DNA of 64,000 bases from Silurus meridionalis (GCF_014805685.1 NC_060900.1:8464450-8528449); one strand, 5' to 3'. Numbered from the stretch's first letter, positions 10,801-23,948 are shown. Notes: generated from the letters alone by a model not told the origin. Numbers and translations are program-made.

Positions 10801-13683
10801 GGATTACAGTTATTGAAACCGTATGACTTATCTTTGACTTGGAACGCCAATAATTAACATGAATCTGCAATTTATTACAGATAACACCATTCTTTGATTA
10901 TTGCGAGGTTGTATGCAATTCAGTTTCCCGCAAAGTAAACTGTCAGGGTGGGTATTCGGGTTTTATTAATTTAGGTCAAGCAAATCAAACATTAATTTGC
11001 AGGACATAATGATTTTTTTGTTTTTGTAGCAGATTGAATAGGTGTGAAACGTTGCTGTTTTTTACCTTAGGATCCTTAACATTGTCGAAGTTCACTGTAG
11101 AAATGCAGGCGTTAGAGAAGGTGCCTCATATCCCTAGTGTCAGGGTTGATGTGACCTGTATGTGAACTTCATCCCAAATTTATGAAACTTTTCTCCCACC
11201 TGATGCAAACATCTCCGAAGGTGAATTGATGGCACTAAATTGACCTACAGTGTATGCAGAGACCTATAATAAACTGATCTCTCATCCAGGGTGTATTCTT
11301 GCCCACATTCCAGCTCCCAGTTTTAGACTCACCACAACTCAATCCTCATTAGAAAATGAAACAAAACATAAATGAACTGAGCAATACATTTGTAGACTAA
11401 AGAGAGACTGAATATCCTGCTAATTGATTATTATTATATATTTGTAGTCCCATCTACAGCTGCACCAACAGAAGGTAAGACATCAGAGCTTCTATGAGTT
11501 TATCTTAACCTTTCATCGATGATACACTTATAAGCAAATGTGTCAATTCTTTCCAGAAACAAAGGAATATGAAACTATCCTGCTAATCAGCATTGGCTGT
11601 GCAGTAACCATTACTTTCATTTTTATCTGTAAGTTTGTTTTCTCCCAGTTCTCTGAGTTTGAATCCTCTGCATTCATTTGCTTAAAATGATGATCCAGAT
11701 TAAATAATTGTATCCCGAACTTCCATTATTCTTTACTGATCATCCTTTGGGCTGTAGACAATTGCGAGTAAGAAAATCGAGCAGTAACCATTCCCAATTT
11801 TCAAGTAAAGATCTATATTGGTGTCTTGGAGATTCAGACTTGCAGAAGTCTTCACCGCCTTGATTATTGTCACATTTCATAAAGCTACAGCTTGCAATTA
11901 TGTTATCAACCTACATAAAATAAACTCGTAATATTACAGTGAGAAGAAAAAAAGCTAAAAAAAAGTTATTTCATACGTTATGACTGCATTCATCCGCTTT
12001 CACATCTTTATTCGGCCATAAAACTCAGCATTGTAGTGTGTCTGGACAGCGATTGTCCTGTGAACAGGATCTATTTAGCTTCTGGTCAGTGATCTTTTGT
12101 GCCTTTAGGTCGTGCCTTATTTATTATTTTTCTTACTGTAGGATGATTTAAGTGTGAAATTTCTTCAATGACAAAAAATACAGACTGACACTTCTCCAGA
12201 ACATTGTCCAGCAGCAGGTGTTTTCATATCGCTTCGGTCTTCAGGATCCTTTTATTTAGGAATGTTTTCAAAATACTCTAGTTTCTGGTTACTCTAGTTT
12301 TCAGATAGTCTTCTATCTTAGAGGATGCACAGCAGTGAGGGTTAAAACATCTGAATACTTAATTTTTTATGTTTTAATTTTAAAATTTGTAAACATTTAT
12401 ATTGGTTATATTTCGTTTTTGACACTTCTAAATAGTAATTTTTTTATAATCCCAGTTGTAATATTACAAAACAGGAAAGAATTGAAGGGGGTGAATATGC
12501 AAAGTACTGTATATTAACCTATTTAACTCCCCTTTGTCTTCATGTCTTCATTATTATACTGCTTAATCTTGATTTTCTTCTTGATCAATGCTTAATCTAT
12601 GTTGAATTTTTATGAAAGCAGGAATAAATGATTCCTTTTTCCAGGCCAGTGCTGGAGGCTGCGGATGAAGTCTAGCTTTCACAGACGTGGACTAGACTCT
12701 GCTGGGCCAATAGGAGTGCTGCTGGTGTATCCTGCAGTGGACAGTGTGTTTCAGAACGCTGTGATGGCCATAGCTAACTTTCTGCAAAGCCACAGCGAGC
12801 TGAATGTAATCATTGACATGTGGCAGAGAGGCAATCTGGCGGAACAAGGCCCGCTCCGCTGGCTCATTTCACAAGTCAGTTATGCTGAGAAAGTGCTCAT
12901 CATCTTGCCGCCCCAACACACGGAGTGCAGCAGTGACGCAGGTAATTGTAGTGATTGTTCATGCTTTTACATTTCTGTAGGGCATGTTATTGCAGAACCT
13001 ATTCCATTACTCATTCCCAGCCATGGTATAGAATTGTGCTCATTCAGACACAAGGCCATTAGTAAATTCAAGTAGCTAGATAGTTAGATAGCTAGACAGA
13101 CAGACAGACAGAGAGACAGACACTAGTCAAATTCATAGCTTGATGTGGCTGGTCAAATCTAAACACTGGAACAAGTACCCTGAATGAAGTGTTTCAAATA
13201 TTTATACTCTAAAAAATAAAACATATACTCATACCTTCATTTTCCACCAGATAAACAGTCAAAAGACACCTTAAAGGTTCTACTTATGTATGAATGCACT
13301 ACAATAAAATTGTAATCCGCTTCTTTACAGTCTGCTTAAAACCCAGCATGGCATCTGTGATAACCGATTACACCGTCCCGGCATCGGCTTGCGAACTTTT
13401 CTCACTGGCACTGAACCTGGTTGCCAGTTGTGCTCATGATCCTCAGCAGCACCAGAAGTTCTTGGTGTTGCACCTGGTCCATAGCGCACACAAAAGCCAC
13501 AAAAGCACAGTGCCAGTGCAGCTCAGATCCTGCAAAGCTCTTATTTTGCCTAGAGATCTGGAGAAACTTCTACCAATCTCAAACTGCAGGTCTGACCGAT
13601 GTAAAGAAACCGCCAGGAAGGTCAGAGACGCTGTGCGGCAGTTAGAACAAAGACATCCGATGAATGGAATTAATATGATTTAA
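7823..13683 (+). CDS. il17rb: interleukin-17 receptor B, 13 coding exons, 539 aa
   Basis: Single-pass receptor for IL-17B and IL-25; its SEFIR domain recruits the adaptor Act1. Exons inferred from GT/AG borders and frame: 7823-7906, 7990-8014, 8563-8700, 8972-9084, 9411-9546, 9631-9720, 10443-10591, 10684-10752, 10881-10947, 11448-11474, 11557-11628, 12645-12941, 13331-13683. They join in frame to 540 codons; human IL17RB has 502 aa. Residues 1-21 form a signal peptide. The ectodomain shows NISW and the cysteine segment ITPFFDYCEVVCNSV, aligning with human LTPYFPTCGSDC. One membrane span lies at about 304-323. The SEFIR domain begins at GVLLVYPAVD (about 345), with FSLALNLVASCAHD and KFLVLHLVHS further on. 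I chose the Met at 7823 rather than the in-frame Met at 7721 because it starts the signal peptide. The donors of exons 7 (GTACTT) and 8 (GTGTGT) are weak. It lies between chdh and actr8, as in human. Confidence 0.9.
10015..10215. repeat. retroposon fragment in il17rb intron 6
   Basis: Contains 'gattggacaccagtccaatg' and 'cagggcatcgtgcatgc', the same repeat family as the fragment at 1845-1960. It lies wholly within the intron between exons ending 9720 and starting 10443. Confidence 0.4.
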
Positions 13684-13920
13684 TTCTCTGGTGTTTAGAT
13701 CTTTAGGCTGTTATAAATGCTATCTGGTTTTTCCTTCAAATGTTTGTATTGCTTTTCTTTTTTTCTTTTTTAAGAATTATTGTTGGAAATATATTCCAAC
13801 ATTTACCATACCAGAAATTGCTGTATATGACCAAATAGGGGGGAAAAAATAGCAGCAGAGAAAAGAACATATATAAATTATATATAATCATATTATATAA
13901 CATCCTGTTCATCTGTGGGA

Positions 13921-13959
13921 TTTATTCCCTTTTTGTACAGTATTTTTTTACACTTTATT
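13921..13959 (-). promoter_or_regulatory. candidate poly(A) signals of actr8
   Basis: Two TTTATT hexamers (13921-13926 and 13954-13959) read as AATAAA on the minus strand, about 450-490 bp past the actr8 stop. They lie within 300 bp of the il17rb stop. Confidence 0.35.
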
Positions 13960-14276
13960 TTAAATGTATTCACTTCTACTTGTATTTTGTTTCAGCTCGA
14001 GCCAAGAGCTGACAGAACTTTTTTTCTATAGATATAGAAGATAATAGAGTTTATGTTTGCCTAATCTGATTTCTCAGAGGTTGACAATTTGCAGAATTCG
14101 ATGACAAGCAACCTAAGATGGTAACATCCTTTATGTCAAAAACAGGATGCCACAAAATAATCAGGCTTTAGTTTTGCATAGACAATATCTAATATATGTA
14201 ATATAATAGATAAGGTTAATGTTTTGTAAAAGAAAACATAACACACCTCTTTCATTGGATGCATGTTTTTTTAAGA

Positions 14277-14282
14277 AATAAA
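14277..14282 (+). promoter_or_regulatory. candidate poly(A) signal of il17rb
   Basis: AATAAA on the plus strand, about 590 bp after the il17rb stop and 131 bp from the actr8 stop codon. It is the first clean AATAAA I see in the correct orientation. Confidence 0.4.
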
Positions 14283-14412
14283 GCTGGAAAAAATGATGTG
14301 ATTGAAATATATATAGAGAGAGTGTTTCGCAATCACCTTTGCAAATGATATTTACAGCTAAATTCATTCATGAATTATACTCTCTCACACACACACGCAC
14401 GCACGCACACAT

Positions 14413-16614
14413 TCACCATACAAAGGCTGCTCTTTCACGAAGCATGCGTGCGCCAAATCTCTGCCATTCTCCCTGGTGGATCCACAGCTCCTGGGTGGTG
14501 TCCAGACACGCCAACACTGCTCCACCTTTCCAAGCCGTGAGCCGAGGGTCCAAGTCCTACAGGAACATTATTAGAAGTTTAATTAAGCCGGAATACAATA
14601 TTTGATCGGATATGATTGTCTTGCTGACCTTACTGCATCACATGTATTCATTTGAAGAGATGTGAGAACACCTTATGAAATGAAGGCCACTCTAGTTAAA
14701 TGTACCATTTGCAGGTCTTAGCTATTAATCAAAAGGCTTCTTTAAAACCGTACTGCCTGCACGTTCCTAAAATAACGTCTCTTTACTTTCATTCCAAGCC
14801 AAAAAGGGTGCAGAAAAGAAATTATCGATGGAATTGAAAAGCTTATTTACCACATGATCACTAAACAAACACTTTGAAGTAAATTTATAATCCTTTATTA
14901 ATACACAATTGCACAAGCTTCAATGGTAATACTGCACTTTGACACCAGTATATTCTCAGAGGCCGTGCATTATAATATTTCTTTCTTTCTTGTTTTCTCA
15001 TGATCGTGACTTCATTTTCTTGTAATCTTGACATAAACAAATATCGTTTCCTCGTGATCAGTACTTATTTTTCGTTTTTTTTTATTTTTTATTTTACCCT
15101 AAATGTTAAAATGAACTCTTTCATTCATCCATATTAAACTTGGGTAAAAGGGGAAAGGAAGCTAAACTAAATATGCTAGTAAACCCAGTAAATCAACACA
15201 TAAAAACAATAAACATAATAAATATAAAAAAAGATTTTCCATACTCTATACATACACTAGGATTGTATTTCTCTTCTATTTTTGGTAACTGTAATTATAC
15301 CCATAAATTCCATGGAGTTACCTTTGGGCGTGTGATGACCTCTACGCTTTCAACCATGCGGCGGAAAGAAGGAGGCATTTTGTTGAGAATGCGATGCTGA
15401 AGGAATTCTTGAGCACCATTAAACAGGAGTCCTCCGCCCACCACCAGCACCGAGCTGTACATCTTCCTCTTAGTCTCATCGGAAGCTGTGAGAAAAAAAT
15501 TAATCATAAACAGACTGCACTTGTGGCTACTAGTACACTACTAATAAATGCAGTCTTTTCCGACTTTTTGTGGGGGGAAAAAAAGTGTTAACGTGAAATG
15601 CTCTTGGCGAAAGATATAGATCATCAAAATGTCACATCTCAATACAATATCGCAAAACAGTAAAAAAAAACAAAAACAAAAAAAGAATAACAACACTAAT
15701 TCAATAAGATTATACGACAGAGAATGGGAGAGAAAACAAACCCCTTTGTTTTTTTTTTTTGGTAGTGTGGGCAATACTATACACTCACCGTTCACTTTAT
15801 TGTGAACGATGATGCTGGTGATGCAATATGGGCTGGTTTGTATATTTCAGAAAATGCCTATCTTCTTGTATTATCACATGCTGCAGGCTTCTACAGAATA
15901 GTGCGAAAATCTGGCTGCCAAAAAAAGATTGAGCAACAGTGGTCAAAAATTCCTCGTCGATAAAAGACGGCTGAGGAAAACAGCCAGATTAGTTTGAGCT
16001 ACCAATAACTCGGATAATGGCTTTATACAACTGCGGTGAGGAGAAAAGCCTCTCCCACATTCAGTTTTACTGCTGTCAGCCAACAAGAATCTGAAGCTAC
16101 TGTAAAGGTTCACATATTCAAACCGTTTTGGTAGAGGACTTTCTGTCCTGTGCACCAAAAATGTGTACCGACTGCAAACCATGCAGAACATAGTGCGGAA
16201 CATAATCACAATCTGAGTTCCCTCACAAATGCTTGGTCTGTTTAGTCTCCGCCTCGCACTTTTGGGCGCAGTGTCACTATCTTTTGTTTTGTTTGGATTT
16301 TATTATTAGTAACCTTGAAAACATACACAACAATGCCAGGGGTGTTAAAAAAAAAAAAATAACTAGCGTTAGAGTCATTGTGGCTCACTCCGTACTGGAA
16401 ATACAATTTGTAGTGTGTTGCAAAACTTAGCTTTTGTTTTGCACATGCACGAAAACGCTTTTACTTCCTGCCATCGCCAACACTATAGATTCTTTAGTGT
16501 TTTACGTCCGGCTTCAAGAATTTCTCTTAAAAGGAGAAAATCCTGACAATTCCACATACTGAGTGAGTGAATGAATGAAGGATGGAGGTAAGTAGAACAG
16601 TTAAGTAGATCAAA

Positions 16615-16654
<40 letters not shown>

Positions 16655-19600
16655 GTATTACCCACATTTAGTCTTGTAAACGTAAACTTTTTAATTAACT
16701 TTTTCCATTAATTTAATCTAATTAAATCAAATTATTTTGTGACAATTTAATCGACTACTTCATTTAATCAATATAATAAAAAAACTTGTATTGCTTTTAT
16801 TTGATGGATTCTATTTTATTTTCTATATTTTATTTGATATGTTATTTAACCAAGCAGGCATTTTATTTAAAATTGTTTTAAAAAATGTAAACCGATAATG
16901 TACACAAATGTTAATTACAATAAACAACTAATAAAAAAACGACAAGCAATTTTATGGTTTGCATTTCTTCCCCCTAACTGCACCGAAATGCAACCGAACG
17001 TGACTTAAATATCGAGTTACGTACCGAGAATTTTCTGTTACGTTACACCCCTGGAAACTAATTATCATGATCTTTATCATGAGCTTCATGGTGCCCAGAA
17101 TTTTTCTTTTGATGTGAACATTTACTCAAGCTCATGACTTGTATGACATGATATTTTTCACAATGCTGCTGCTAGATTGGCTGCTAGATGACAGTGAGAA
17201 AGTTTCCTAAGAAAGTAATCTGTGCATGCAAGTGCTGTCTGTAATACTATTCAGAATAAAGATTAAGCTCAACATTACACCTGCACTACAACATTACTAA
17301 CATACAGTGCCCTCCACAATTATTGGCACCCCTGTTTAAGATGTGGTCGTGGACTTCTAAAAATTCTCCTTTTTTTTTTAAAACAACATAGAACCCAAAT
17401 GCAAAAAAAGAGAAAAATCCAACCTTTCATTTAAGTACATAACTTTGGTGGTAAAAAAAAAAAAATCATACATTTAGAAAAAAAAAAAAATCTTGAAATC
17501 ATGTGTCCCACAATTATTGGCACCCCTAACAATTCCTCTGAAAAATTTTATTTATTTATTTTTTTTTATATATTTTTCTGTAGTTGCTAAGGTTGGTCAG
17601 GGTATCTAGGGACTTTTAATTAGTAATTCATGATTTCCTGTTTCCCTGGGGTATAAATATGACGTGACACAGAGGCCTAATTCTCTTACCCATTTGTCAA
17701 CATGGCAAAGACAAGAGAACACACCATTCAAGTAAGGCAGATGTGTGTCGACCTTCATAAGTCAGGCAATGGCTACAAGAAAATAGCCACTCGCCTTAAC
17801 TTGCCGGTATCTACAGTCAGAGGAATCATTAAGAAGTTTAAAACAACTGGAACAGTGACAAACAAGGCTGGAAGAGGTCCCAAGTTTATCTTGCCACAAC
17901 GCACAGTGAGGAGGATGGTAAGAGAAGTAAAAAAATTTCCCAAGCTCACCGTCACAGAATTGCATCAAAGAGTGGCATCTTGGGGTCACAGAGTCTCAAA
18001 ACAACCATCAGACGCTCTCTACATGCCAACAAGCTGTTTGGGAGGCATGCAAGGAAAAAGCCTTTTCTCACTAACACTCACAAACGTAAACGTCTGGAGT
18101 TTGCTAAGCGGTACTGGGACTTCAACTGGGATCGTGTGCTTTGGTCAGATGAGACTAAGATTGAGCTTTTTGGCAACAAACACTCTAAGTGGGTCTGGCG
18201 TAAAACAAAAGATGAGTATGCTGAAAAGCACCTCATGCCCACCGTGAAGTATGGTGGAGGATCTGTGATGCTGTGGGCCTGTTTCTCTTCCAAAGGCCCT
18301 GGGAACCTTGTTAGGGTGCATGGCATTATGAACGCTTTGAAGTACCAGGATATTTTAAATAAAACCTGATGGCCTCTGCCAGAAAGCTGAAGATGGTCGT
18401 CATTGGGTCTTTCAGCAGGATAATGATCCAAAACATGTGGCAAAATCTACACAAAAGTGGTTCAGCAGTCACAAACTCAAGGTCCTCCCATGGCCATCTC
18501 AGTCCCCAGACCTCAACCCAATCGAAAACCTGTGGGGCGAGCTAAAGAGAAGAGTGCATAAGAGAGGACCCAGGACACTGGATGATCTAGAAAGATTGTG
18601 CAAAGAAGAATGGTCAAAAATCCCTCTCTCTGTGTTCTCCAATCTTGTGAAATGTTATAGGAGGAGATTAAGTGCTGTCTTGTTGGCAAAAGGAGGTTGT
18701 ACAAAGTATTAACATCCGGGGTGCCAATAATTGTGGCACACATGATTTCAAGTTTTTTTTTTTTTCTAAATGTGTGATTTTTTTACCACCAAAGTTATGT
18801 ACTTAAATAAAAGGTTGGATTTTTCTCTTTTTTTGCATTTGGGTTCTATGTTGTTTTAAAAAAAAAGGAGAATTTTTAGAAGTCCACGACCACATCTTAA
18901 ACAGGGGTGCCAATAATTGTGGAGGGCACTGTGTATTCTAATAAATAGATATAATCCCATTAATATTTCTAATTGGCATTAATCTAAAACAAAAAAAAAG
19001 ATGCTTTTTATACCACAACAGTCGATGCTGTGCAGAATAGCTTTATCCAGTCCAAGAGATTTGCCTTCAAACTGAGTCATTGCTGACTTTCTGGACAAAA
19101 GGACAGAAGGCACATCTTCTGGGTCGGCACCACTGGGCAGAGCCTCTCCTTGGGAATGGCCAAGCTCCATGTCTGGGTTTCCTCTCTCAGTCTGGTCACC
19201 TCCTTGGCTGCTAGATTCACCCTCAAAGCCTGAAGGTTTGGGCAAACCCTTCCTTTCCATGGACTTAGAGGACTGAAAAGAAAAAAAGAAAGAAATTGAA
19301 AGCTTGAAATCTACAGCTCTTACCTGCAAAAAAACAAACAAACAAAGAATATGAGACAATTCTGTAAGTTTATTCCGTTATTTCTCAGAGACAAAGTATG
19401 TACTTGGTCCTGTTTGCTCTGGGTGCTTAGTAGGTAGTGTTCATCATGTGGATCCTCAGGATCTCCTTGGGAACGATGCTGCAAAGAGGTCATCTTCTGT
19501 CCGACAATTCCAAATGCAGCAGGGTAAAAGAGAGCCATGGGAGCCTATTGAAAAATAAAAGGGGGAAAAAAAAAATACAAAGAAAGGCATGGACGTGAAT

Positions 19601-22600
19601 GCTGTTTTTACTTTACAGCCCTGCTTGTATTTTGGTTATAATGGTGAGAATTAAACTTTATTGCTCATAGATAAATTAACTTAATGTACATAAAATTAAA
19701 AAGAAAACGTGTATTAAAAGACCCTGGGATGAGACATGTGGTTGCAGTAAAGCGTAAATTAAAAGTCTCTACCTGTAGCTTCTCGTCGCCAAGCCGCAAC
19801 TGGTAGAGCATCACCGGGGATTCTGGGAAACGGGTGCGAAACTCATGGTCTTGCAATCCGCATATGTCCTTTGAAGAAAAAAAAGGCATGACAAATATAG
19901 ACAAGAATCTTTTTGCATTAAGACAGGAGGTATGTGCATAAATACCTGGTCAAGGTGACAGAACGTCTCTTTAAGTTGCTGCAGCAACATGCAGTCCAGA
20001 CGGTTCCCCAGCTGACACTCTCGGTACGGAAAGCCTGCACGTTGCATCAGCCAAAAGAAACATCGCGTCACATCAGACCCTCCGTATGCAAGACAAAGCC
20101 TGTGAAGGGTGAAACATACAGAATGTGATCTAAAATGCAAAACAATTATCCCAAAAAAAGTAATTGAATAAATGTAATGAAACATACACACGCTCCTTCT
20201 ACTAATCTTCCACTCACCTGGAATTTCGATGGGACACGCCATCCTCCACACAACACACACTGGTCTTCTGATCACCCACATCTACCACACATGCACTACT
20301 CAGTCCACTCCCGAAGGCTGCGCACACGGACTCCTGGTGGACGATGATCGCTAAACACAAATAAAACCAAGCACAATTACATTACATTATACAATTACAT
20401 TATCCAAAGCATTTCACTGCATGTCGTACCCTGTATGTATGTGTATGTGACAAATAAAATTTTATTTGATTTGATTGAAGTAAACAATTCGGAGATCAAA
20501 GAAATTAGATATCTGTCAATGATGTATTGGAGTGGGCTCCTGACTAAAGGTGGACCGAGTCATTCGTTTTGCAGATTTATCGACACGATAGTTGATTGTT
20601 GGAACTATCTGTAAAAATACATACTGAGTTTTTCTGGGTTGCAATATACAGTACAAGAGCGGCCTCTAGAGGTGAATCACTGACGACACAAGCTGTTTAT
20701 TTGGAGTATGTTTTTTTAAATTAATTTTGGATGTAACTTTTTATTTATTTGGAGTGATCCTTTTTGTTTCCATTTGACTCGAATATTTTTCTCAACATTT
20801 ATTCATATAATTAATATATTCATATTTATTATATTTAGTACATATTCATGATTCAGTACTTTATTTTAAAATAAAGCTCAGTACTATTTTACATGGAGTG
20901 TTATGTTTGTTTTTGATCCAGTATTTATTTTAAAAATGATAAGTTGGTTAATCTGTTATCGCCAAAGTGCTTTCCAACCTAGCTCTCGAAATCGTTCGAC
21001 CTCTAGAACACACTGCTTGAAAATTGTAAAATGAAATCTGAATAATTTGCAACATTACTGTCTTACCTGAGAAGCCCATCTTAACAAGGAGCATATTGAC
21101 CACTTCTTTCACATGCCGTCTATTGTAGATGTCTGGAACCAGGAGGATGCATCGGTAATACTAAAAGCACAACCGAAGTCACACGATCAAACGCAGCCAA
21201 GTGTCGACTTCATAAAAGACACATACATTATGATATTTGATATGAATCTTTTGCTAATAGTTGGTGTTGTATTTTGGTTGGGATTATATTTACTAGCGCC
21301 ACAGTAGCATTTAATAGCAGTAAAAATAACAATTTCGAACCTAATGGGTTGATAGACCTGTTTTTCTAATGTCAGATGCTAAAATCGTGAAGATTAAGGG
21401 TGGTATTAACATAAAAGATTGTGTGCTGAGATCTGTTTGAGCGGAGTGTAGATCAAAAGATGATGAGATGGACAGACTAAAATGCTCCAGCTCTATCAGT
21501 AAATATTAAACATCCCTAAAAGTGTTTTGAATAATCAGAAAAAAGATTAGTTGCTCAAAGATGAGTTGCTTTTCCATGCAAGCAAAGTTTTATTCTCTCC
21601 AAAGCCATACCTTTAGGTCTTTGAGAGGAATATCTAGCAGTTTCTGAATGGCATGAGACCATATGGTTTCTAGGTCTGCTAGTACAGCGGTCAGAGAGCC
21701 TCCAGGTCCACTGTGGACATTCAGCTGACCACGACAAACAGGCCAGTGTAAGTTGTAACAGTCTGTGGGGTTCACGTGTAATGCCTGGATATGAAAAATA
21801 ACACAGGAAAACGGAGGAAAACAGAGAAACAGAAAACAAAACCCATAAATGAACAAATTTAGATTTATTTTTTTTTCTTTTATATTAAGACAAACAAATT
21901 ACACACAAATAATATTTCACTGTGCCTCCGTGGCATTGTTAAGATAAGCTTATACAATGTCAAAACATTGTATTGATGAAACAAGAGTTGGACCATTGTG
22001 TAGTCTTCAGCAAATCCTAAAGATTCTCAATAGGGTTAAGGTCTGGACATTGTGGTGACCAATTGATATATGAAAATGATGCCTAAAGCGTCCTGAACCA
22101 CTCTTATACAATTTGAGCCTTTTACAATTTGAGCCTGATGAATCCTGACATAGGGTTTGAAATTTTCACCAGGCTGAACAAGTGTCAAAAACAAATTGCA
22201 AGCAATTGAGGACCACGTCCACATCTGTGGACCATTAGTGATCAGTAAAAAGAAATAAATGAAAACAAACAGCTAAACACTATATAAATCCTGATAGGTA
22301 CAATCTCAAAAAAATGTTTGTGGAGTCCCAGCAACACTATTTCACATGTAAATATATCCACATGAACTATAATACGCTTTTTCTACTGTGCAGTTAAGGT
22401 TGTTTTTATAATATTTAGTGTTTGCTGTATTTTTCTTTACAGGAGCGTTCTACTTCTCACCTCGTCTCCTATTAAGTACTCGGGCTGGTGCATTGTATTT
22501 GTCCATTTTTGCCTCGAGTTCGGATCCAAAACAGCGGGACGGATCTGCCTGTTGTACACTCTAGCCTGTTAGCACCCAAACACAGAAACTCATTTAAAAA

Positions 22601-23376
22601 AAATCAAATAATATATCCAACACTGAGATCTTTTGAAGACTCCAAATATAAATATACTTGTTCTGCAGACACTGGAGTTCTCCTGGCCCCACTGGACATC
22701 TTTTTAGACCATATGGCCTGGTCCACCATCTTGAGACCATTTTGCCGTTGCTCACTGCTCTCTGCTCTCTGAAAAAATGAAATAACATGTTCAAAACAAA
22801 CACAAAGATAAGAACATTTAAAAAAGCAGAGTCAGAAAATCAGCAAAACACTGAAACTTGCAGTTATTACAAACTGCAAGAATGCAGTCATTTCTTCAGC
22901 AAGTTGTGGATAATCTGTTTGGGAGTGAAAGAGTTTCATACTTACATTCAAGCCTTCTCGTTTTAGCCACGCGTCCTCATGGCGTGTCTGACCAGGCTGT
23001 TTATGTCTACGAGCAATGACATGTGGAAGAGTGAGGGGTAACGTGTCTGTAGCTCGGCCGATGCGGAGGGTCAAAGATCCGGGGTTGATCACCACCACAA
23101 AGTTGGTCTGAATTTGCTGAACCGGAAGCCATGAAAATTTGTATTAGATTGCAATATATAATAATAATAATCACATCCTTTTCAGCATGAATGTTGTAGA
23201 ACTGGTAGTAGGTGGCACTGAGTAGTCCTGAGCTCATTTTACTGTTAGGGTCATGTTTCTGTGCATGTTCGTAGTGTTAGTATGGGTACCTTCCACAGAA
23301 ACATGCAGGATGGTGGATTATAGTGGCACAAGTTACAGACAGAAAGAAAAAAAGGAAGGAAAGAAGGAAAAGAAGG

Positions 23377-23410
<34 letters not shown>

Positions 23411-23948
23411 TAGATAATTACTACTTGTAGGCACTGTAATGCCTGAAAAGTGCTGAAAGCCTTGTGAGGACAGAGGGGGGAAAGATATCACGTTAACACT
23501 GCATTCTTCATGTGTTGTGTTTAGTTAGTTAGGTTGTTTTGTAGTGTTTATTCAGACGATTAATGATCAAGCAGTTGAATATTTTGCTTAAAATAACACA
23601 TTTTCACAGAGTACGAAAGCATTTGATGTTTATGTTCTGACAGCTACGCCTAACTAGTTAATAACAAGATAGTTACATAGCTAGTTATCTATTTAACTCC
23701 TTAACTGTCGAGCTTTAATCATTTATACATGGATATCATCATTACACCCCATATGTGCTGCACAAATCTGGATGTTTGTAAAAAAGCACTGACTCTCTGT
23801 ATGTAAATTCCCTCACCTCTTGTAAAGGCTCTGGAATAACAGGTGGAACAATCGGCCTTTTGACTCCTCGTTGTTCCTTTTCTTTGTCCTTTTCTCGCTC
23901 TTTATCTTTTTCTTTTTCATTTTCCTGCTCTCTCTCTGCCTGTGTCAT
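14413..23948 (-). CDS. actr8: actin-related protein 8, 13 coding exons, 625 aa
   Basis: Nuclear actin-related subunit of the INO80 chromatin-remodelling complex; binds nucleosomes and helps recruit the complex. Exons in transcript order: 23817-23948, 22946-23116, 22658-22768, 22461-22565, 21611-21784, 21067-21160, 20218-20350, 19946-20099, 19773-19868, 19404-19544, 19014-19272, 15322-15485, 14413-14556. All have GT/AG borders and compatible phases, and sum to 626 codons (human ACTR8 is 624 aa). The N-terminus is a Lys/Glu-rich charged tract ending in [12 protein letters not shown]. Actin-fold landmarks include [14 protein letters not shown], the [20 protein letters not shown] block and [10 protein letters not shown]. 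The end is ERAAFVW. Human-like segments such as [17 protein letters not shown] are nearly unchanged. Exon 11 is a variable acidic insertion. Intron 11 (15486-19013) holds a Tc1-like element and a hAT-like unit. It is tail to tail with il17rb. Confidence 0.97.
16337..17053. mobile_element. hAT-like non-autonomous element in actr8 intron 11
   Basis: Begins CAGGGGTGTTAAAA and ends, read inverted, CAGGGGTGTAACGTAACAG, the kind of termini seen in hAT MITEs. The sequence just outside the left end (16440-16600 is inside) shares text such as 'gagaaaatcctgacaattcc' and 'gagtgaatgaatgaa' with the smaller element at 54656-54841. A (CA)n tract at 16619-16652 lies within. I could not see a clear 8-bp target duplication. 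Confidence 0.45.
17305..18931 (+). mobile_element. Tc1-like transposon with IR/DR ends, inactivated
   Basis: A 1627-bp element in actr8 intron 11, antisense to the gene. Long inverted ends begin CAGTGCCCTCCACAATTATT. Each end carries a second inner copy of 'cacaattattggcacccct' (about 17510 and 18720), giving the IR/DR layout known from fish Tc1-like elements. The left flank is TA (17303-17304); the right flank is TG, so one target base has mutated. The coding region at 17702-18711 has an N-terminal paired-type DNA-binding part ([16 protein letters not shown]), then [18 protein letters not shown] and [10 protein letters not shown]. All three DD34E catalytic residues are therefore present. Frameshifts near 17985 and 18360 break the frame, so it cannot make transposase. 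Confidence 0.9.
17702..18712 (+). pseudogene. Tc1-like transposase, two frameshifts
   Basis: Three overlapping frame segments (17702 to about 17985, about 17985 to 18360, about 18360 to 18712) together cover a whole DD34E transposase of roughly 335 residues. The start MAKTREHT and the end [10 protein letters not shown] are typical of the family. The first break lies around 'cacagagtctcaaaacaacc' and the second around 'tattttaaataaaacctgat'. Otherwise the sequence is well preserved, which suggests a fairly young insertion. Confidence 0.85.
20395..20480 (+). repeat. SINE 3' tail in actr8 intron 6
   Basis: 'catttcactgcatgtcgtac' followed by 'tgtgacaaataaaatttta' is the usual 3' end of tRNA-derived fish SINEs. 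The tRNA-like head is missing. It lies in the intron between the actr8 exons at 21067-21160 and 20218-20350. Confidence 0.45.
21990..22220. repeat. DNA-transposon fragment in actr8 intron 4
   Basis: 'cctaaagattctcaataggg' and 'gaaccactcttatacaattt' belong to a repeated fish sequence. No ends are recognisable. It lies between the actr8 exons at 22461-22565 and 21611-21784. Confidence 0.35.
23377..23412. repeat. (GACA)n microsatellite in actr8 intron 1
   Basis: About nine GACA/CAGA units, directly preceded by a purine-rich AAGG/AAAG stretch. Confidence 0.9.
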
